DNA from: Saprospiraceae bacterium
GTDB lineage: Bacteria; Bacteroidota; Bacteroidia; Chitinophagales; Saprospiraceae
Direction: 5' to 3'
Length of the DNA: 48,175 nucleotides
Assembly: GCA_020436785.1 (NCBI GenBank)
Contig: JAGQXC010000137.1
Coordinates: forward strand, 1 to 48,175
The translations under genes were made by a program, and so were the position numbers. Numbering within the stretch: position 1 is the stretch's first letter; each line of letters begins with the position of its first letter. The notes below the pieces were generated by a model. It saw nothing but the letters and a program-made list of their open reading frames with translations. It was not told the DNA's origin and did no database searches. Of this stretch, positions 35,581 to 44,590 are shown piece after piece.

Positions 35581-36590
35581 TACCACCAGGTTTTAAAAGG
35601 TTCATATTCTGCATCCATATTCAGAAGGTGCTTAGCTAGCTTATAGCATTCCAAACTTACCAGGTGGCGATAACTTACTGCCCGATCGAGCTTGCGATGG
35701 TGTATGCTCTGCTGCAGCTTTTCTTCCCAGGCCTTAACAAATACCTTGCGGCCACTGTTTGATAGAAAACAAGCATCGTCGATGAACTCGAAATGTTCTG
35801 CACGTAGTTCCTTGCGGTTACACAACTTGAAAATCAAGCGATCTACCAGTATCGGCTTGAAAATTTCCGCCATATCCAGTGCCAGGCTATAGCGTCTGGT
35901 ACCCGGTTCGTGTAGGTAACTTACCGTCGGGTTCAACTGAGAATTGTACAAAGCATCCAGGCACAGTGTATAACACACGGAGTTGCCAAAACTCACCAAA
36001 GCGTTCAGTTCGTTTAGCGGCGGTCGCTTGCGGCGTCCTTCCCAGGCATAGCCCTCCACAATTTCCTCAAAGGTTGCATAATAAATCTGCCGGCAGTTGC
36101 CCTCTACGCCCATCAGTTCAGGGATGGTATTGACAATTGGTAAGACTTCGCGAAGTGCTTTCAGTTGATTTAATTGACTCTCTATATTTCTCTCCCGACT
36201 TGCGTAATAACGAAGGTTTTTTAACATATTGAAGGTTGCGCCTTCAACCAAAGACCGTGCAATTCGAAGCCGATGCTTCTTTGAACGGTAGGCATCTGTC
36301 TGCGCAATCAGCATCTGTCCGGCCAAAAGGTATTCCTTCGGGCTGAACGAACCGGTGTAATGTTTGTAATAATCGAAAAAATGTACCGGGATGTGCTGCT
36401 GACCCAGGAAATTATACAACGCACTGTTGGCGTCTATACTACCGAAAATGTATAAGGCGCTCACCCCGGTCACTGGCAGGTAGCGGGGTTTAGGGAGGAT
36501 TCCATCTTCCCCCGCAACGGGCTCAAATTTTAGCGTATGGTCCTTGCGGCTCATGCGGCCGGGGTTGAAAAGGTAGTAGGCTTTCTTCAT
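35580..36590 (-). CDS. cas1: CRISPR integrase Cas1, type I-B branch
   Basis: The 336-residue protein inserts new spacers at the leader end of the array. MKKAYYLFNPGRMSRKDHTLKF is the usual start of type I-B Cas1, and the ATG at 36590 is chosen for that reason; an earlier in-frame start adds 18 unrelated residues. The metal-binding residues lie in ELMGVEGNCRQIYY (E), SYLHEPGTRRYSLALDMAEIFKP (H and the LDxAE acid). The gene follows cas4 after a 99-base gap, the longest within the operon apart from the cas2-array leader. Confidence 0.96.
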   Translation of the reverse strand: MKKAYYLFNPGRMSRKDHTLKFEPVAGEDGILPKPRYLPVTGVSALYIFGSIDANSALYNFLGQQHIPVHFFDYYKHYTGSFSPKEYLLAGQMLIAQTDAYRSKKHRLRIARSLVEGATFNMLKNLRYYASRERNIESQLNQLKALREVLPIVNTIPELMGVEGNCRQIYYATFEEIVEGYAWEGRRKRPPLNELNALVSFGNSVCYTLCLDALYNSQLNPTVSYLHEPGTRRYSLALDMAEIFKPILVDRLIFKLCNRKELRAEHFEFIDDACFLSNSGRKVFVKAWEEKLQQSIHHRKLDRAVSYRHLVSLECYKLAKHLLNMDAEYEPFKTWW

Positions 36591-36689
36591 GATGGAATGG
36601 TTTATTGGTGTGTTGGTATATCGGTTTGACGGTGGATCGTGCAACGTTTCAATAGAGGCCGTTACACCGTTGAACCGCTACACTGCCAA

Positions 36690-37187
36690 TCACACAAAGC
36701 AAAAATCCCGGAATGCACAGTTCCTACAAATCCCCTTCTGTACCAGCTCCGGGCATTCCGGCAATTGGACAATGCGCTCCACCTCCGCCTTCCAGCGCCC
36801 GAACTCCCGGCGGTCGGCATCCGTCAGGGGCGGCACCTCCGTCGAGCGGCGCTGCTTTGGGTATTCGATCACGCCCGATGCCCCCATGATGCCCCGCTGT
36901 TCCAGCGCATACAGGTAGTACTTCACCTGGGCAATATGGGCATGCTCCAATTTGGAACTTTTCTTGACCTCCCGCACAGTGTTGGTGGACGGGTCGAAAT
37001 GGTCGATTTTCAATGTACCGAGGTTGAGCTCTTTCCAGCGCTGAGGGCGGCGGGCGTAGGTGGTTTCGCCGATGAGCTTGCCCTCTGCTACAGCTTGGCT
37101 GTTGTCCTCCATCCGCATGCCTCGGTGGTGCAGCCACAACTTTCGGTGACAAAGGTGATAGTAGGTGATGTGAGAGGCGGAGATCAT
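36690..37187 (-). CDS. cas4: Cas4 exonuclease, adaptation accessory protein
   Basis: Cas4 trims prespacers and selects those next to a PAM. The 165-residue protein has the first cysteine of the iron-sulphur site in YYHLCHRKLWLHH, the RecB nuclease motif with IDHFDPSTNTVREVKKS (D and ExK), the helix HIAQVKYYLYAL (QxxxY), and the last three cysteines in ICRNCAFRDFC. The size fits the short type I-B form. Its ATG overlaps the cas7 stop by four bases. Confidence 0.95.
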   Translation of the reverse strand: MISASHITYYHLCHRKLWLHHRGMRMEDNSQAVAEGKLIGETTYARRPQRWKELNLGTLKIDHFDPSTNTVREVKKSSKLEHAHIAQVKYYLYALEQRGIMGASGVIEYPKQRRSTEVPPLTDADRREFGRWKAEVERIVQLPECPELVQKGICRNCAFRDFCFV

Positions 37188-38239
37188 ACAGGCTGCAACT
37201 GATTCTCATAGTCGAAAGCCGACAATTGCTCAATCAGATATGCCCTTGCCTCATCTTGTGCGGTGGCTTTTTCTTGGGTGGTCAAAACATATCCAGCTGC
37301 CGGTAGGGATACGAAGGTCTTTACTCCATCCAATTCTTCTTCGATGATGGGCATCACCTTCTCCCCATCGCCGACCAACTTTGCCCTGATGCTGCTGGCC
37401 ACTTTGTTAGCGTTATCGCTCACGGTGACAGCCAGTGTTTCCATTAAACTGAAAGTACGGGATTGGTTGGAAGCGATTTTCCAGTTGAGGATAGCATCGG
37501 CAAGGGCAAGGATAAGTTTGTCCCGAACGACTTTTGGGGCGACAAGGCATGGCCCAAAAACATTCTCGCTTTCTACCCAGCCATTTTCACGGAGTTCGGT
37601 TTCCACATCGTGGGTGATTTCGGGTTCAAACAGGTTGAGGTTAACTGAAAACAACCGCCGCAAATCAATGGCAATATCCATGACGAAGAGGCCAGCCGCC
37701 CGGTTGCTTCCGGGAATCCATTTTCTGGTTAAACTTCTGTCCTTACCTGAAAGCACCTCTTGGATTTCTTCATCAGAAAGCACATTCCCTTTGTCATCCC
37801 TTACAATGATATTATTGTTGGGTCGGTCGCTACGGTCGAACGTCATATTCTCAGAAGTCGTCCCAGCAAGTTTTGGGTGCAGCGCACGCATAGCTGAAAT
37901 GGAAAGTGGGCTGCGCCGTTTCAACGTCCTTTCTTTGCCGCCTTTGGCAGCATACATCCAACCACCCAAAAGCTGGTCTGCATGGGCAGGGTTGCAAGTT
38001 CCTGCAACTTCCCCTTCCGATAACTCACCTTTCTTAACATCCCAGTAGAAGGTCGTCGGTGAGCCTGGCGTATTAAGTGCACCATTCAAAGAATCCATAA
38101 TAGACCGTTTCACTTGTTGGCCACTCGAATAAGGTACTGGTATTCCAAATTGAGGATCAAAATATCTTTTCTGACCATCGGCTACACAAAAAACAGTATG
38201 TTCGGCGTGTTTTAGGGTTCTGACATAAATGGTATTCAT
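37184..38239 (-). CDS. cas7: Cascade backbone protein Cas7 (type I-B, Cst2/DevR-like)
   Basis: The 351-residue protein forms the helical backbone along the crRNA. The N-terminal strand IYVRTLKHAEHTVFC, the segment GIPVPYSSGQQVKRSIMDSLNG and the long RRLFSVNLNLFEPEITHD region follow the Cst2/DevR branch of Cas7. A glycine-rich turn and VFGPCLVAPKVVRDKLILALADAI come later. It begins 12 bases after the cas8 stop and overlaps cas4. Subfamily naming is by resemblance. Confidence 0.85.
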   Translation of the reverse strand: MNTIYVRTLKHAEHTVFCVADGQKRYFDPQFGIPVPYSSGQQVKRSIMDSLNGALNTPGSPTTFYWDVKKGELSEGEVAGTCNPAHADQLLGGWMYAAKGGKERTLKRRSPLSISAMRALHPKLAGTTSENMTFDRSDRPNNNIIVRDDKGNVLSDEEIQEVLSGKDRSLTRKWIPGSNRAAGLFVMDIAIDLRRLFSVNLNLFEPEITHDVETELRENGWVESENVFGPCLVAPKVVRDKLILALADAILNWKIASNQSRTFSLMETLAVTVSDNANKVASSIRAKLVGDGEKVMPIIEEELDGVKTFVSLPAAGYVLTTQEKATAQDEARAYLIEQLSAFDYENQLQPV

Positions 38240-38251
38240 GATTGTAAGTTT

Positions 38252-39658
38252 TTAAGGTTTTTGATTGGTGAATTCGGCATAGCCGTAGTCAAATTTTAGC
38301 AGGGTGATGAAGTAAGAGAAGTCCTCTTTGCTCAGGAAATGGACTTGGTCACGGAGACTGTTCATTTTGTCTTTGACTTCCTGTTCCACCTCATCGCTGG
38401 TGACAATCTTGTTGAGTGCTTCCAGCATTTTGATTTTGTTGGTCTGGAAAAACTCCTTTTCCAAGAGGTTTTTGCGGTCGAGTTTCCTACCCCCGGCACG
38501 GTACCGCACGAGCGCCTGGGCGATGTCCCGGCTGTAATCCGAGATGTCGGTCTTGTTTTTTGATAGCATAGCGACTAACCAAGTTTTATATGTTTGATAG
38601 GAAATGATGATTGCTTTTGATTTGGCGGTTTCCTTTTCCATCCGTTCACGGAAATCTTCCTCGCTTTCGCCTTTTTTCTGGTCGGTTTTTGTGGAATAGA
38701 ATTGGAGGTTTTTCTTATCCCCAAAATAGTTTTTCAAAGACTCCGGGCGGAGGGCGTGGAGGCCGATGCTGCCCATTTCACAAGCCCGTTTGATGTGTCG
38801 GCCAAAGAATGCCTCGAACTCGCTGGTGCGCTTGATTCGATATTCATCTTCGCCAAAAAGTTTTTGGTAAATACCAATTAAGTTTCTCCCACTTTGAAAT
38901 TGGAAAGGAATGAACCCGACCGTTTTATTGGTCGAGCCGAGGGAGAAAACATAAGCCGTTGCTGACTCAATTTCGAGATAAGTGGAAAGGCTGAAGAAAA
39001 GCTTAGACCATGAAACGGTATTCAGGTCTATACCTTTTTCATTTGTTGTGAATGCCCCTTCCTTTTCCAAAGTCATAAAATTAAAAGCCTCGTCGAACCA
39101 TCCATCAAATCGATAGGCCAACCACTGACCGTTCCAAGTCGTCAATTTATATGGTGGCAATTTCTCAAATAACGGGTCATTCAAAAAGCGGCGGTAATGC
39201 CTCCAGCCTTCAAAAGTGGTATAGGTGATTTCAGGGTCATCAAAGAGAATGGTGTAACCACCAGCCACCCCCAAGCTCAACGTACCGCCTATCCAAGACA
39301 GGTAAACATCCTCGTCGTCAGAAGGCATAGCAAGGTCTGTGACCAGACCAGAAGTGGTTGCAAAGCCTTTATTTTCAGATGCTGGGAAGCCAAGGGCTAT
39401 GCTTGCATCCCGTTCCCCTGAACCGATTTTTTCTTGGAGCTTCTTCAAATTTTCCAAGCGTTCGGCTGGCTCAAAAAAAGGTTTCTTGCTCGAAAGCCCT
39501 TGCACAAAAGGAGAGTTGCCAGCCCACAGCAGGTATTTTTCATGGTTGAAAATCTGCTCAAAGATTTCCTGCTCAAAAAACTCCTTCGCCGAAAAATCCG
39601 TCCCGTTCCGGTGGTTGTATTCTTTTAAAAATGTTTCGCCAACTACGGATGTGTACAT
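38252..39658 (-). CDS. cas8: Cas8-type large subunit of Cascade
   Basis: The 468-residue protein is called Cas8 mainly from position between cas3 and cas7 and from size; its sequence is poorly conserved, as is usual for this subunit. It would recognise the PAM and recruit Cas3. It has no CxxC pairs, so it differs from the zinc-containing Cst1 type. The N-terminal VVGETFLKEYNHRNGTDFSAKEFFEQ and the central TVGFIPFQFQSGRNLIGIYQKLFG are distinctive. The last 130 residues are helical and charged and may double as the small subunit Cas11 from an internal start. The ATG at 39658 is two bases after the cas3 stop; an overlapping TTG at 39664 is possible. Confidence 0.75.
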   Translation of the reverse strand: MYTSVVGETFLKEYNHRNGTDFSAKEFFEQEIFEQIFNHEKYLLWAGNSPFVQGLSSKKPFFEPAERLENLKKLQEKIGSGERDASIALGFPASENKGFATTSGLVTDLAMPSDDEDVYLSWIGGTLSLGVAGGYTILFDDPEITYTTFEGWRHYRRFLNDPLFEKLPPYKLTTWNGQWLAYRFDGWFDEAFNFMTLEKEGAFTTNEKGIDLNTVSWSKLFFSLSTYLEIESATAYVFSLGSTNKTVGFIPFQFQSGRNLIGIYQKLFGEDEYRIKRTSEFEAFFGRHIKRACEMGSIGLHALRPESLKNYFGDKKNLQFYSTKTDQKKGESEEDFRERMEKETAKSKAIIISYQTYKTWLVAMLSKNKTDISDYSRDIAQALVRYRAGGRKLDRKNLLEKEFFQTNKIKMLEALNKIVTSDEVEQEVKDKMNSLRDQVHFLSKEDFSYFITLLKFDYGYAEFTNQKP

Positions 39659-39660
39659 GG

Positions 39661-41817
39661 TCAACTGATTTGATGGTTAACATTGGTATGTTTGAGTTCA
39701 GCAGCCAATAAGCCGAGTTCTTCATTGTATGCTTCATTGGGTATTTGGTAGGGACCGTTGCCATATTCCAGCCTTGGAAACTTGTGTACAGACCAGTACC
39801 GCACGGGGATTTCCAATTCCATTCTTTGCTGGTAATTACCATCCCGATATATGGCCGTATCGCTTTCCACGATGCAGGTCACGCTGTCTATTTCGAGCAT
39901 TTCCACCAACCATGCCGTACCGTTGGTCAGAGGTGCAATTTTCCAAGTGCCATCTGATTGGAAAGCGGCAGCTTCTTCGATTTTCATAAAATCTATTTCG
40001 GTGAAAACACTGTCAATTTTTCCCTGCAAATCCCGCTCGTGCAGTACGTTGCCATCTGGCAGTACTTCATAGCTTTTTTGTAAAATGGGGAGGTCGTAAG
40101 GCAGTGCCTCTTTTTCTTCTTTCGGGGGAGCGATGACATAGATGGGTTTGGTTTTCCCAATTGTCTCTTTGTGCCGTTTTCGGTTCACCCGGCCAAAGCG
40201 CTGGATGAGCGCATCAAGCGGGGCGCACTCCGTCACCATAAGGTCGAAGCTGATGTCGAGACTGACTTCGACTACCTGCGTCGAGACGACGATGCAGGCA
40301 TCGTCGGCCGTATTGAAGCGGCCTGTCGGCTTTGCGTTTTCATCCAATCCGATGAGTTCCTTTTCCCGCTGTTTGCGGTCTTTACGTTTCATTTTGCTGT
40401 GCAAAAGCAGGGCATCCACATCGGGATATTCCAACCTTATTTTTTCAAAAACATCCTGTGCCGATTTAACCTGGTTACAGACAATCAGCACCTTTTGCCC
40501 TGCTTCCACGGCGTTTTTAACGATTGATTTCGAAGTTTCCCAGTCTGCAATTTTGTGGATGGTATGGCGGTCATATTCGCCCAGTTCTTCGGGCGAAAGT
40601 TTGGTTTCCAACACTCGCTCCGCACCAAGTATTTCAATAATTCTATTGTACAAAACGGAAGGCATGGTGGCCGTCCCGATGTGGAGGCGGCAGCCAAGGC
40701 TTTTCAAAACGGCAATCAATTTCAAAACAATGGCCTGTGAAATGGCGGAATAGGTATGCACCTCGTCAAGGATAATATCACAACCTTTTACGTCCACAAT
40801 CATGGCCTCAAAACCTTTGCTGCCGAGGGCAATCCCTGCCAATTGGTATGGTGTCAAAACCTTGATGGCCGAACCGGGGTGGCGCTGCAAAACGATGTCT
40901 TCCCGGTCGCCGTCTTCCTTTTCGATGAGTGACGAAGCAGCATGAAGCACCCGGATGTCGAGGGTTGGATTGTCTTTTTCCAAATTGTTCACCAGACGGA
41001 AAAACATCGCATTAATGGAAGCCTGAAATGGCAGCGTGTAAAATACCCGGCCCCGACAACGGCGGAAAAGAAAATCCGTTTTGCCAGCCCCTGTACTTGC
41101 CACAACCATCGTATGTAGTAATTCTGAATCAGCAGAGTAAAGCGATAACGGGTACATTTCGGAAGTCCGGTTAAAGAATTTCAAATCGGGTTGGACAAAC
41201 AGGTTTTCCAACTTCATATCCGTCTTGTCAATCATTGCCGAGGCGAAGTGGTCAGCGCCCATCAGCAGCCCTCGCAATTCGGAATAGCCCCTTTCTTTTT
41301 TCACCTTCCTTTTGCAAAAGACGATGACATAGTCATACATATCTTCTGCTTCCCTTCGGGAAATTGGGCGGGTTTCAATGTCAAAACATTCGAGGATTTC
41401 GAGCGCTGCCGGGCTCCAAGTTTCCCAATCACCCAAGTGGTACTCTAACACATTGGACTCCACATTCGTCAAATCCAAAATGCCTTTTTCTCTTGGGTCT
41501 TTGCGAACTGATTTGTGGTGAGCTACAATCATTTCAATCGTATCGTCCCGCCAATCTTCCCTGACAAGGCAAAGGAAAAAAAGCGAAGTGATTTCATGCC
41601 GGAAAGTCTGCTCTGATTTTTCGCCATTCAGTCGTGCCTGGAAAACTGGATGCGCCTTTCCAATATCATGGAAAATGGCAGCCAGTGCTGCCTTTGGAAC
41701 ATCGAAGCCCGTATTGGCCGCAATTTTTTTAATAGCCAATTTGACGTGCATCAAATGGTCGAAGAGCGTCGTCCATTCAGGCTTTCCCTTGGCTTTTATT
41801 TCGGGATGCTGGTTCAT
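39661..41817 (-). CDS. cas3: CRISPR helicase-nuclease Cas3
   Basis: The 718-residue fusion of HD nuclease and superfamily 2 helicase degrades target DNA after Cascade binding. The HD part (about 1-240) has FDHLMHV, the H50-D51 pair in IFHDIGKAHP, FRHEITSL and VAHHKS. The helicase has Walker A ASTGAGKTD, DEVH as motif II, GTATMP as motif III, STQVVEVSLDISFD as motif V and QRFGRVNR as motif VI. I chose the ATG at 41817 because it overlaps the cas5 stop in ATGA form; a longer frame adds 13 residues. No residue of the catalytic sets seems lost. Confidence 0.96.
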   Translation of the reverse strand: MNQHPEIKAKGKPEWTTLFDHLMHVKLAIKKIAANTGFDVPKAALAAIFHDIGKAHPVFQARLNGEKSEQTFRHEITSLFFLCLVREDWRDDTIEMIVAHHKSVRKDPREKGILDLTNVESNVLEYHLGDWETWSPAALEILECFDIETRPISRREAEDMYDYVIVFCKRKVKKERGYSELRGLLMGADHFASAMIDKTDMKLENLFVQPDLKFFNRTSEMYPLSLYSADSELLHTMVVASTGAGKTDFLFRRCRGRVFYTLPFQASINAMFFRLVNNLEKDNPTLDIRVLHAASSLIEKEDGDREDIVLQRHPGSAIKVLTPYQLAGIALGSKGFEAMIVDVKGCDIILDEVHTYSAISQAIVLKLIAVLKSLGCRLHIGTATMPSVLYNRIIEILGAERVLETKLSPEELGEYDRHTIHKIADWETSKSIVKNAVEAGQKVLIVCNQVKSAQDVFEKIRLEYPDVDALLLHSKMKRKDRKQREKELIGLDENAKPTGRFNTADDACIVVSTQVVEVSLDISFDLMVTECAPLDALIQRFGRVNRKRHKETIGKTKPIYVIAPPKEEKEALPYDLPILQKSYEVLPDGNVLHERDLQGKIDSVFTEIDFMKIEEAAAFQSDGTWKIAPLTNGTAWLVEMLEIDSVTCIVESDTAIYRDGNYQQRMELEIPVRYWSVHKFPRLEYGNGPYQIPNEAYNEELGLLAAELKHTNVNHQIS

Positions 41818-42401
41818 TGGAGCGTATTGATGGGGTTGCCAACCACCCGTAACCACCCGTGCATTGGGCTGCCATTTTCGAAGCGGTTGTATCCGACAAG
41901 GAATGATTTTTCATTTTTTTCAAAAACCAGTTCGAAGCCGTTGAAAAGCTCGTCATTGGAAATAAAATCTTCTGATGAAACTTGTTCTATATTTTCAAGT
42001 GTGGGATAGAGAATGTCCTCATTCCTGCAAAGGCAGATGTGCTGTCGATTGGCCCTTTCGGCATCTTTCTCATTTTCAAATGCCAGCCATAAAACTGGAT
42101 TGAGCAAGACGCTCCGAACCAAAATGGCATAGTCCCGGGAGTATGTGTTTTTGCTTTTGTTCCACCCCCTCGGCTGTATTTGCTCTTGTTGCCCGTCCAT
42201 GCGGTCGTATGACAGACGGTGGCTTTTGATTTTGTAAATGCCAAAGGGTTCGTTTAGTAGTTCGGGAAATAGCTTTCGCTCAATTCCTGCTACAATCGAA
42301 GGCGTTAGAAACTGCTGCGAAAAAGTTTCGCTGTCCCGAACCGCAGTCCATGGCTTGATGAAGCCAAATGGCCCTGAATATTTTACGATGTGATATTCCA
42401 T
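41814..42401 (-). CDS. cas5: Cas5 (type I-B), crRNA 5' handle-binding subunit
   Basis: The 195-residue protein begins YHIVKYSGPFGFIKPWTAVRDSETFSQQFLTPSIVAGIE, the typical first strand and glycine-rich loop of type I-B Cas5. It ends with a strand SFLVGYNRFENGSPMHGWLRVVG. It caps the Cascade backbone at the 5' end of the crRNA. It lacks the extensions expected of the crRNA-cutting Cas5 of type I-C, consistent with a separate cas6 here. It starts 20 bases after the cas6 stop and overlaps cas3 by four bases. Confidence 0.88.
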   Translation of the reverse strand: MEYHIVKYSGPFGFIKPWTAVRDSETFSQQFLTPSIVAGIERKLFPELLNEPFGIYKIKSHRLSYDRMDGQQEQIQPRGWNKSKNTYSRDYAILVRSVLLNPVLWLAFENEKDAERANRQHICLCRNEDILYPTLENIEQVSSEDFISNDELFNGFELVFEKNEKSFLVGYNRFENGSPMHGWLRVVGNPINTLQ

Positions 42402-42421
42402 GATAAGAAGTTTTTAGTGTA

Positions 42422-43081
42422 TCACCGCAATGCCCCAAACCCAATCCCCGTCGAATTCCCCACCCCCACTTCCCAGGCAAACTGCACTGCCCGTTCGTCG
42501 CCTTGCACGATGACCGGGCAGAAGGCTGCACGCAGGTCAAGTTGGTTGAAGCGAACTTTTTTGTAACACACCTTATTATATTGCGGGTCGAAAGCCACAG
42601 CGACATCGGATGGCAAGCCAAAGCGCCGCAATTTGTTTTTGAGGGTCTCCGTCAGACAGCCGTTGGCTTCGGGGTCGGGAGGGAAGAAATATTGCGGGTG
42701 TTTGCTCCCTTCGATTCGCCGTTGGATAAACACCGGACTTTGCACCACGAACCGATATCGATTGCCAAAGTCGGGGGTGACCTGAATAGTCACCTCTTTG
42801 ACGTTCATACCCCAGTTTATGTGCTGCCCTTCAAATATTCCCTGAATTACTTTTTGGTTCAGCTCTTTTAGAGGTGAACTGATGAAAAAGCCTGCCCCAT
42901 TGGGGAAGTCAAAGCCATCCCTCCTATAATGTGCTCCTTCCAACCAGGAAAGGGAATAAAGGGAAATATCGTCGTGAAGCTCGTTTTCTCCAAGCCATTT
43001 GTGAAACGCTCCAACAAGGCTTTGTTGATAATTAAAAGGAACAATTTCTTGATTTGGTGATAATGTTAGCCAAATTCGCAT
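42422..43081 (-). CDS. cas6: crRNA-processing endoribonuclease Cas6
   Basis: The 219-residue RAMP protein cuts the precursor RNA at each repeat and leaves an eight-base handle. The N-terminal VPFNYQQSLVGAFHKWLGE contains H27, the likely general base, and the C-terminal WEVGVGNSTGIGFGALR is the glycine-rich loop that defines Cas6. The ATG at 43081 is directly preceded by a promoter candidate, so cas6 can be the first gene of the effector transcript. Confidence 0.93.
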   Translation of the reverse strand: MRIWLTLSPNQEIVPFNYQQSLVGAFHKWLGENELHDDISLYSLSWLEGAHYRRDGFDFPNGAGFFISSPLKELNQKVIQGIFEGQHINWGMNVKEVTIQVTPDFGNRYRFVVQSPVFIQRRIEGSKHPQYFFPPDPEANGCLTETLKNKLRRFGLPSDVAVAFDPQYNKVCYKKVRFNQLDLRAAFCPVIVQGDERAVQFAWEVGVGNSTGIGFGALR

Positions 43082-43087
43082 ATTATT

Positions 43088-43114
43088 ACATAAATTTTTC
43101 TTACAAACTTATGT
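43088..43114 (-). promoter_or_regulatory. Promoter with flanking inverted repeat before cas6
   Basis: On the - strand TAAGTTTG (43111-43104) is an exact TAnnTTTG match about 22 bases before the cas6 ATG; no good TTG stands at -33. ACATAA (43088-43093) and TTATGT (43109-43114) form an inverted repeat that spans the transcription start. This may be the control site of the cas operon, possibly for the adjacent WYL protein. Confidence 0.5.
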
Positions 43115-43137
43115 GAGAACGTGGTGAAACCATTTCC

Positions 43138-44061
43138 CTACCCCATTAAAAAATTCAATTTTCCTATTTCGTTCTGCAAATGCTGTAATAATGAATAGGG
43201 TGAAATAACTTGTACAAGTTGATGATGATACCCTAAAATAAAATTGGTCAGTCCAATAAACTTATGATTGACCATGCATTGAAAATCATAGATATCCATT
43301 TCCTCTTCTTCAATGTAAGCCTTAGTCAACGGGAATCGCTCAATCAATTCATTATAGGCACCAACCTTCAACCTCAAATGCACCATAACTTGTTTATTAT
43401 CCACGATTCGAAATGGATCCGTCAATAAGATTTGGTGCTTCCCCTCATTTTCCCACCCTTGATCAAGTAATTTAACTCGAAGTATCCGAGAAATGCGATA
43501 GTGTCTTAATGCTCCTTTATCGAGATCATAAGCATGGAGTATATCATCCGGTGGACTAGGATGGAAAGGTTCTACCTTTCGATCTCGCACTTCATTACTG
43601 TTGCCGGATTTATATCCTTTGAGAATGACTTGACGTTTTTCCTCCTTTGCTTGTAAAAGTAAATCAATTTTACTCAAGTATGGTTTTCGTAAATAGGCGT
43701 GTCCCAACCGATGATAATCATACAATGATGCCAATTTCCGTTTAAGGCGCGCTCCTTGAATTGAATGAGGAGATACCTGGTCGATCGCTTGCCAAAGGAT
43801 AAATTGGTCTTCTTCTGAAAAATGCAATAGCTCACTGAGTCGAAGGTATGGCTTTTCTTCTTCTAGAAAATACCGATATTGAGTATCAAAGGATACCATT
43901 AAGCCTGCGTCCCGGAATATATTTAAATCTCCTTTAATTGTATCAATACTCACCTGAAATCGATCGGCCAACATCCGTATCGTGAACATTTTCGGACTTT
44001 CAATGAGTATTCTCAATAAGATGATTATACGAGTCCGTGTACGGCTGTTCTGGTGGATCAT
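43138..44061 (-). CDS. WYL-domain transcriptional regulator upstream of the cas operon
   Basis: The 307-residue protein has an N-terminal winged helix (TRIIILLRILIESPKMFTIRMLADRFQVSIDTIKGDLNIFRDAGLMVSF, about 10-60), a linker, a WYL domain (KRQVILKGYKSGNSNEVRDRKVEPFHPSPPDDILHAYDLDKGALRHYRISRI, about 135-190) and a C-terminal WCX part. WYL domains bind nucleotides or nucleic acid, and several regulate CRISPR-Cas or other defence genes. It is 56 bases upstream of cas6 on the same strand. A control role for this locus is inferred from position. Base composition is AT-rich like the other cas genes. Confidence 0.85.
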   Translation of the reverse strand: MIHQNSRTRTRIIILLRILIESPKMFTIRMLADRFQVSIDTIKGDLNIFRDAGLMVSFDTQYRYFLEEEKPYLRLSELLHFSEEDQFILWQAIDQVSPHSIQGARLKRKLASLYDYHRLGHAYLRKPYLSKIDLLLQAKEEKRQVILKGYKSGNSNEVRDRKVEPFHPSPPDDILHAYDLDKGALRHYRISRILRVKLLDQGWENEGKHQILLTDPFRIVDNKQVMVHLRLKVGAYNELIERFPLTKAYIEEEEMDIYDFQCMVNHKFIGLTNFILGYHHQLVQVISPYSLLQHLQNEIGKLNFLMG

Positions 44062-44590
44062 GCTTATTTCATATAAATGTTAAATTAAATTCCGGATCAC
44101 CCGGAAAAGGTAGATCTTGATTTCTATTTTTAACGTTTTCCGTATCCTTAAGTTGACAATCCAGGTTCAATTGCGATTTCAGATACAAATTACAAGTTAC
44201 ACATTTAGAATTAATTTATATAAAGTCATAATGGCAAATGCGACATGACCTCTCATTGTGATTCTCCAGCTTCTGATAAATCAGTCAACGTCAGCCTAAA
44301 TCCTTGGCGACAAGCGTATTCATCTTCACTTCTTCAATGAATAGAATCTGTGCTTGACGAACGACTCATTACCTTTCCTATTTTCGAACTAAAGCCTTAA
44401 GAGACCCAGAGATTCTCCTTTACCTAAGTATCCCCTTTGTTGATGGCAATATTTCATAAAAAATTGCCAATCTTTCTTATTCATTTTTTAGGATCTCTCC
44501 GATAGTATCGAGATGACATTTTTTTCCCTGCTCCCTGCTCTTCGCTTCTTTTCCCAGCTCCCAGCCCTATGCTCCCTGCTCTATACTCCT
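44062..44590. other. Intergenic region beyond the CRISPR-Cas locus
   Basis: About 530 bases hold no supported gene. TTCCGG-ATCAC-CCGGAA at 44090-44106 is a six-base-arm inverted repeat 29 bases before the WYL start and could be its operator. From about 44526 a pyrimidine-rich stretch repeats CCCTGCT (44526-44539 twice, 44574-44580) close to the end of the enolase-superfamily gene. AT-rich sequence without clear structure lies between. Confidence 0.5.
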
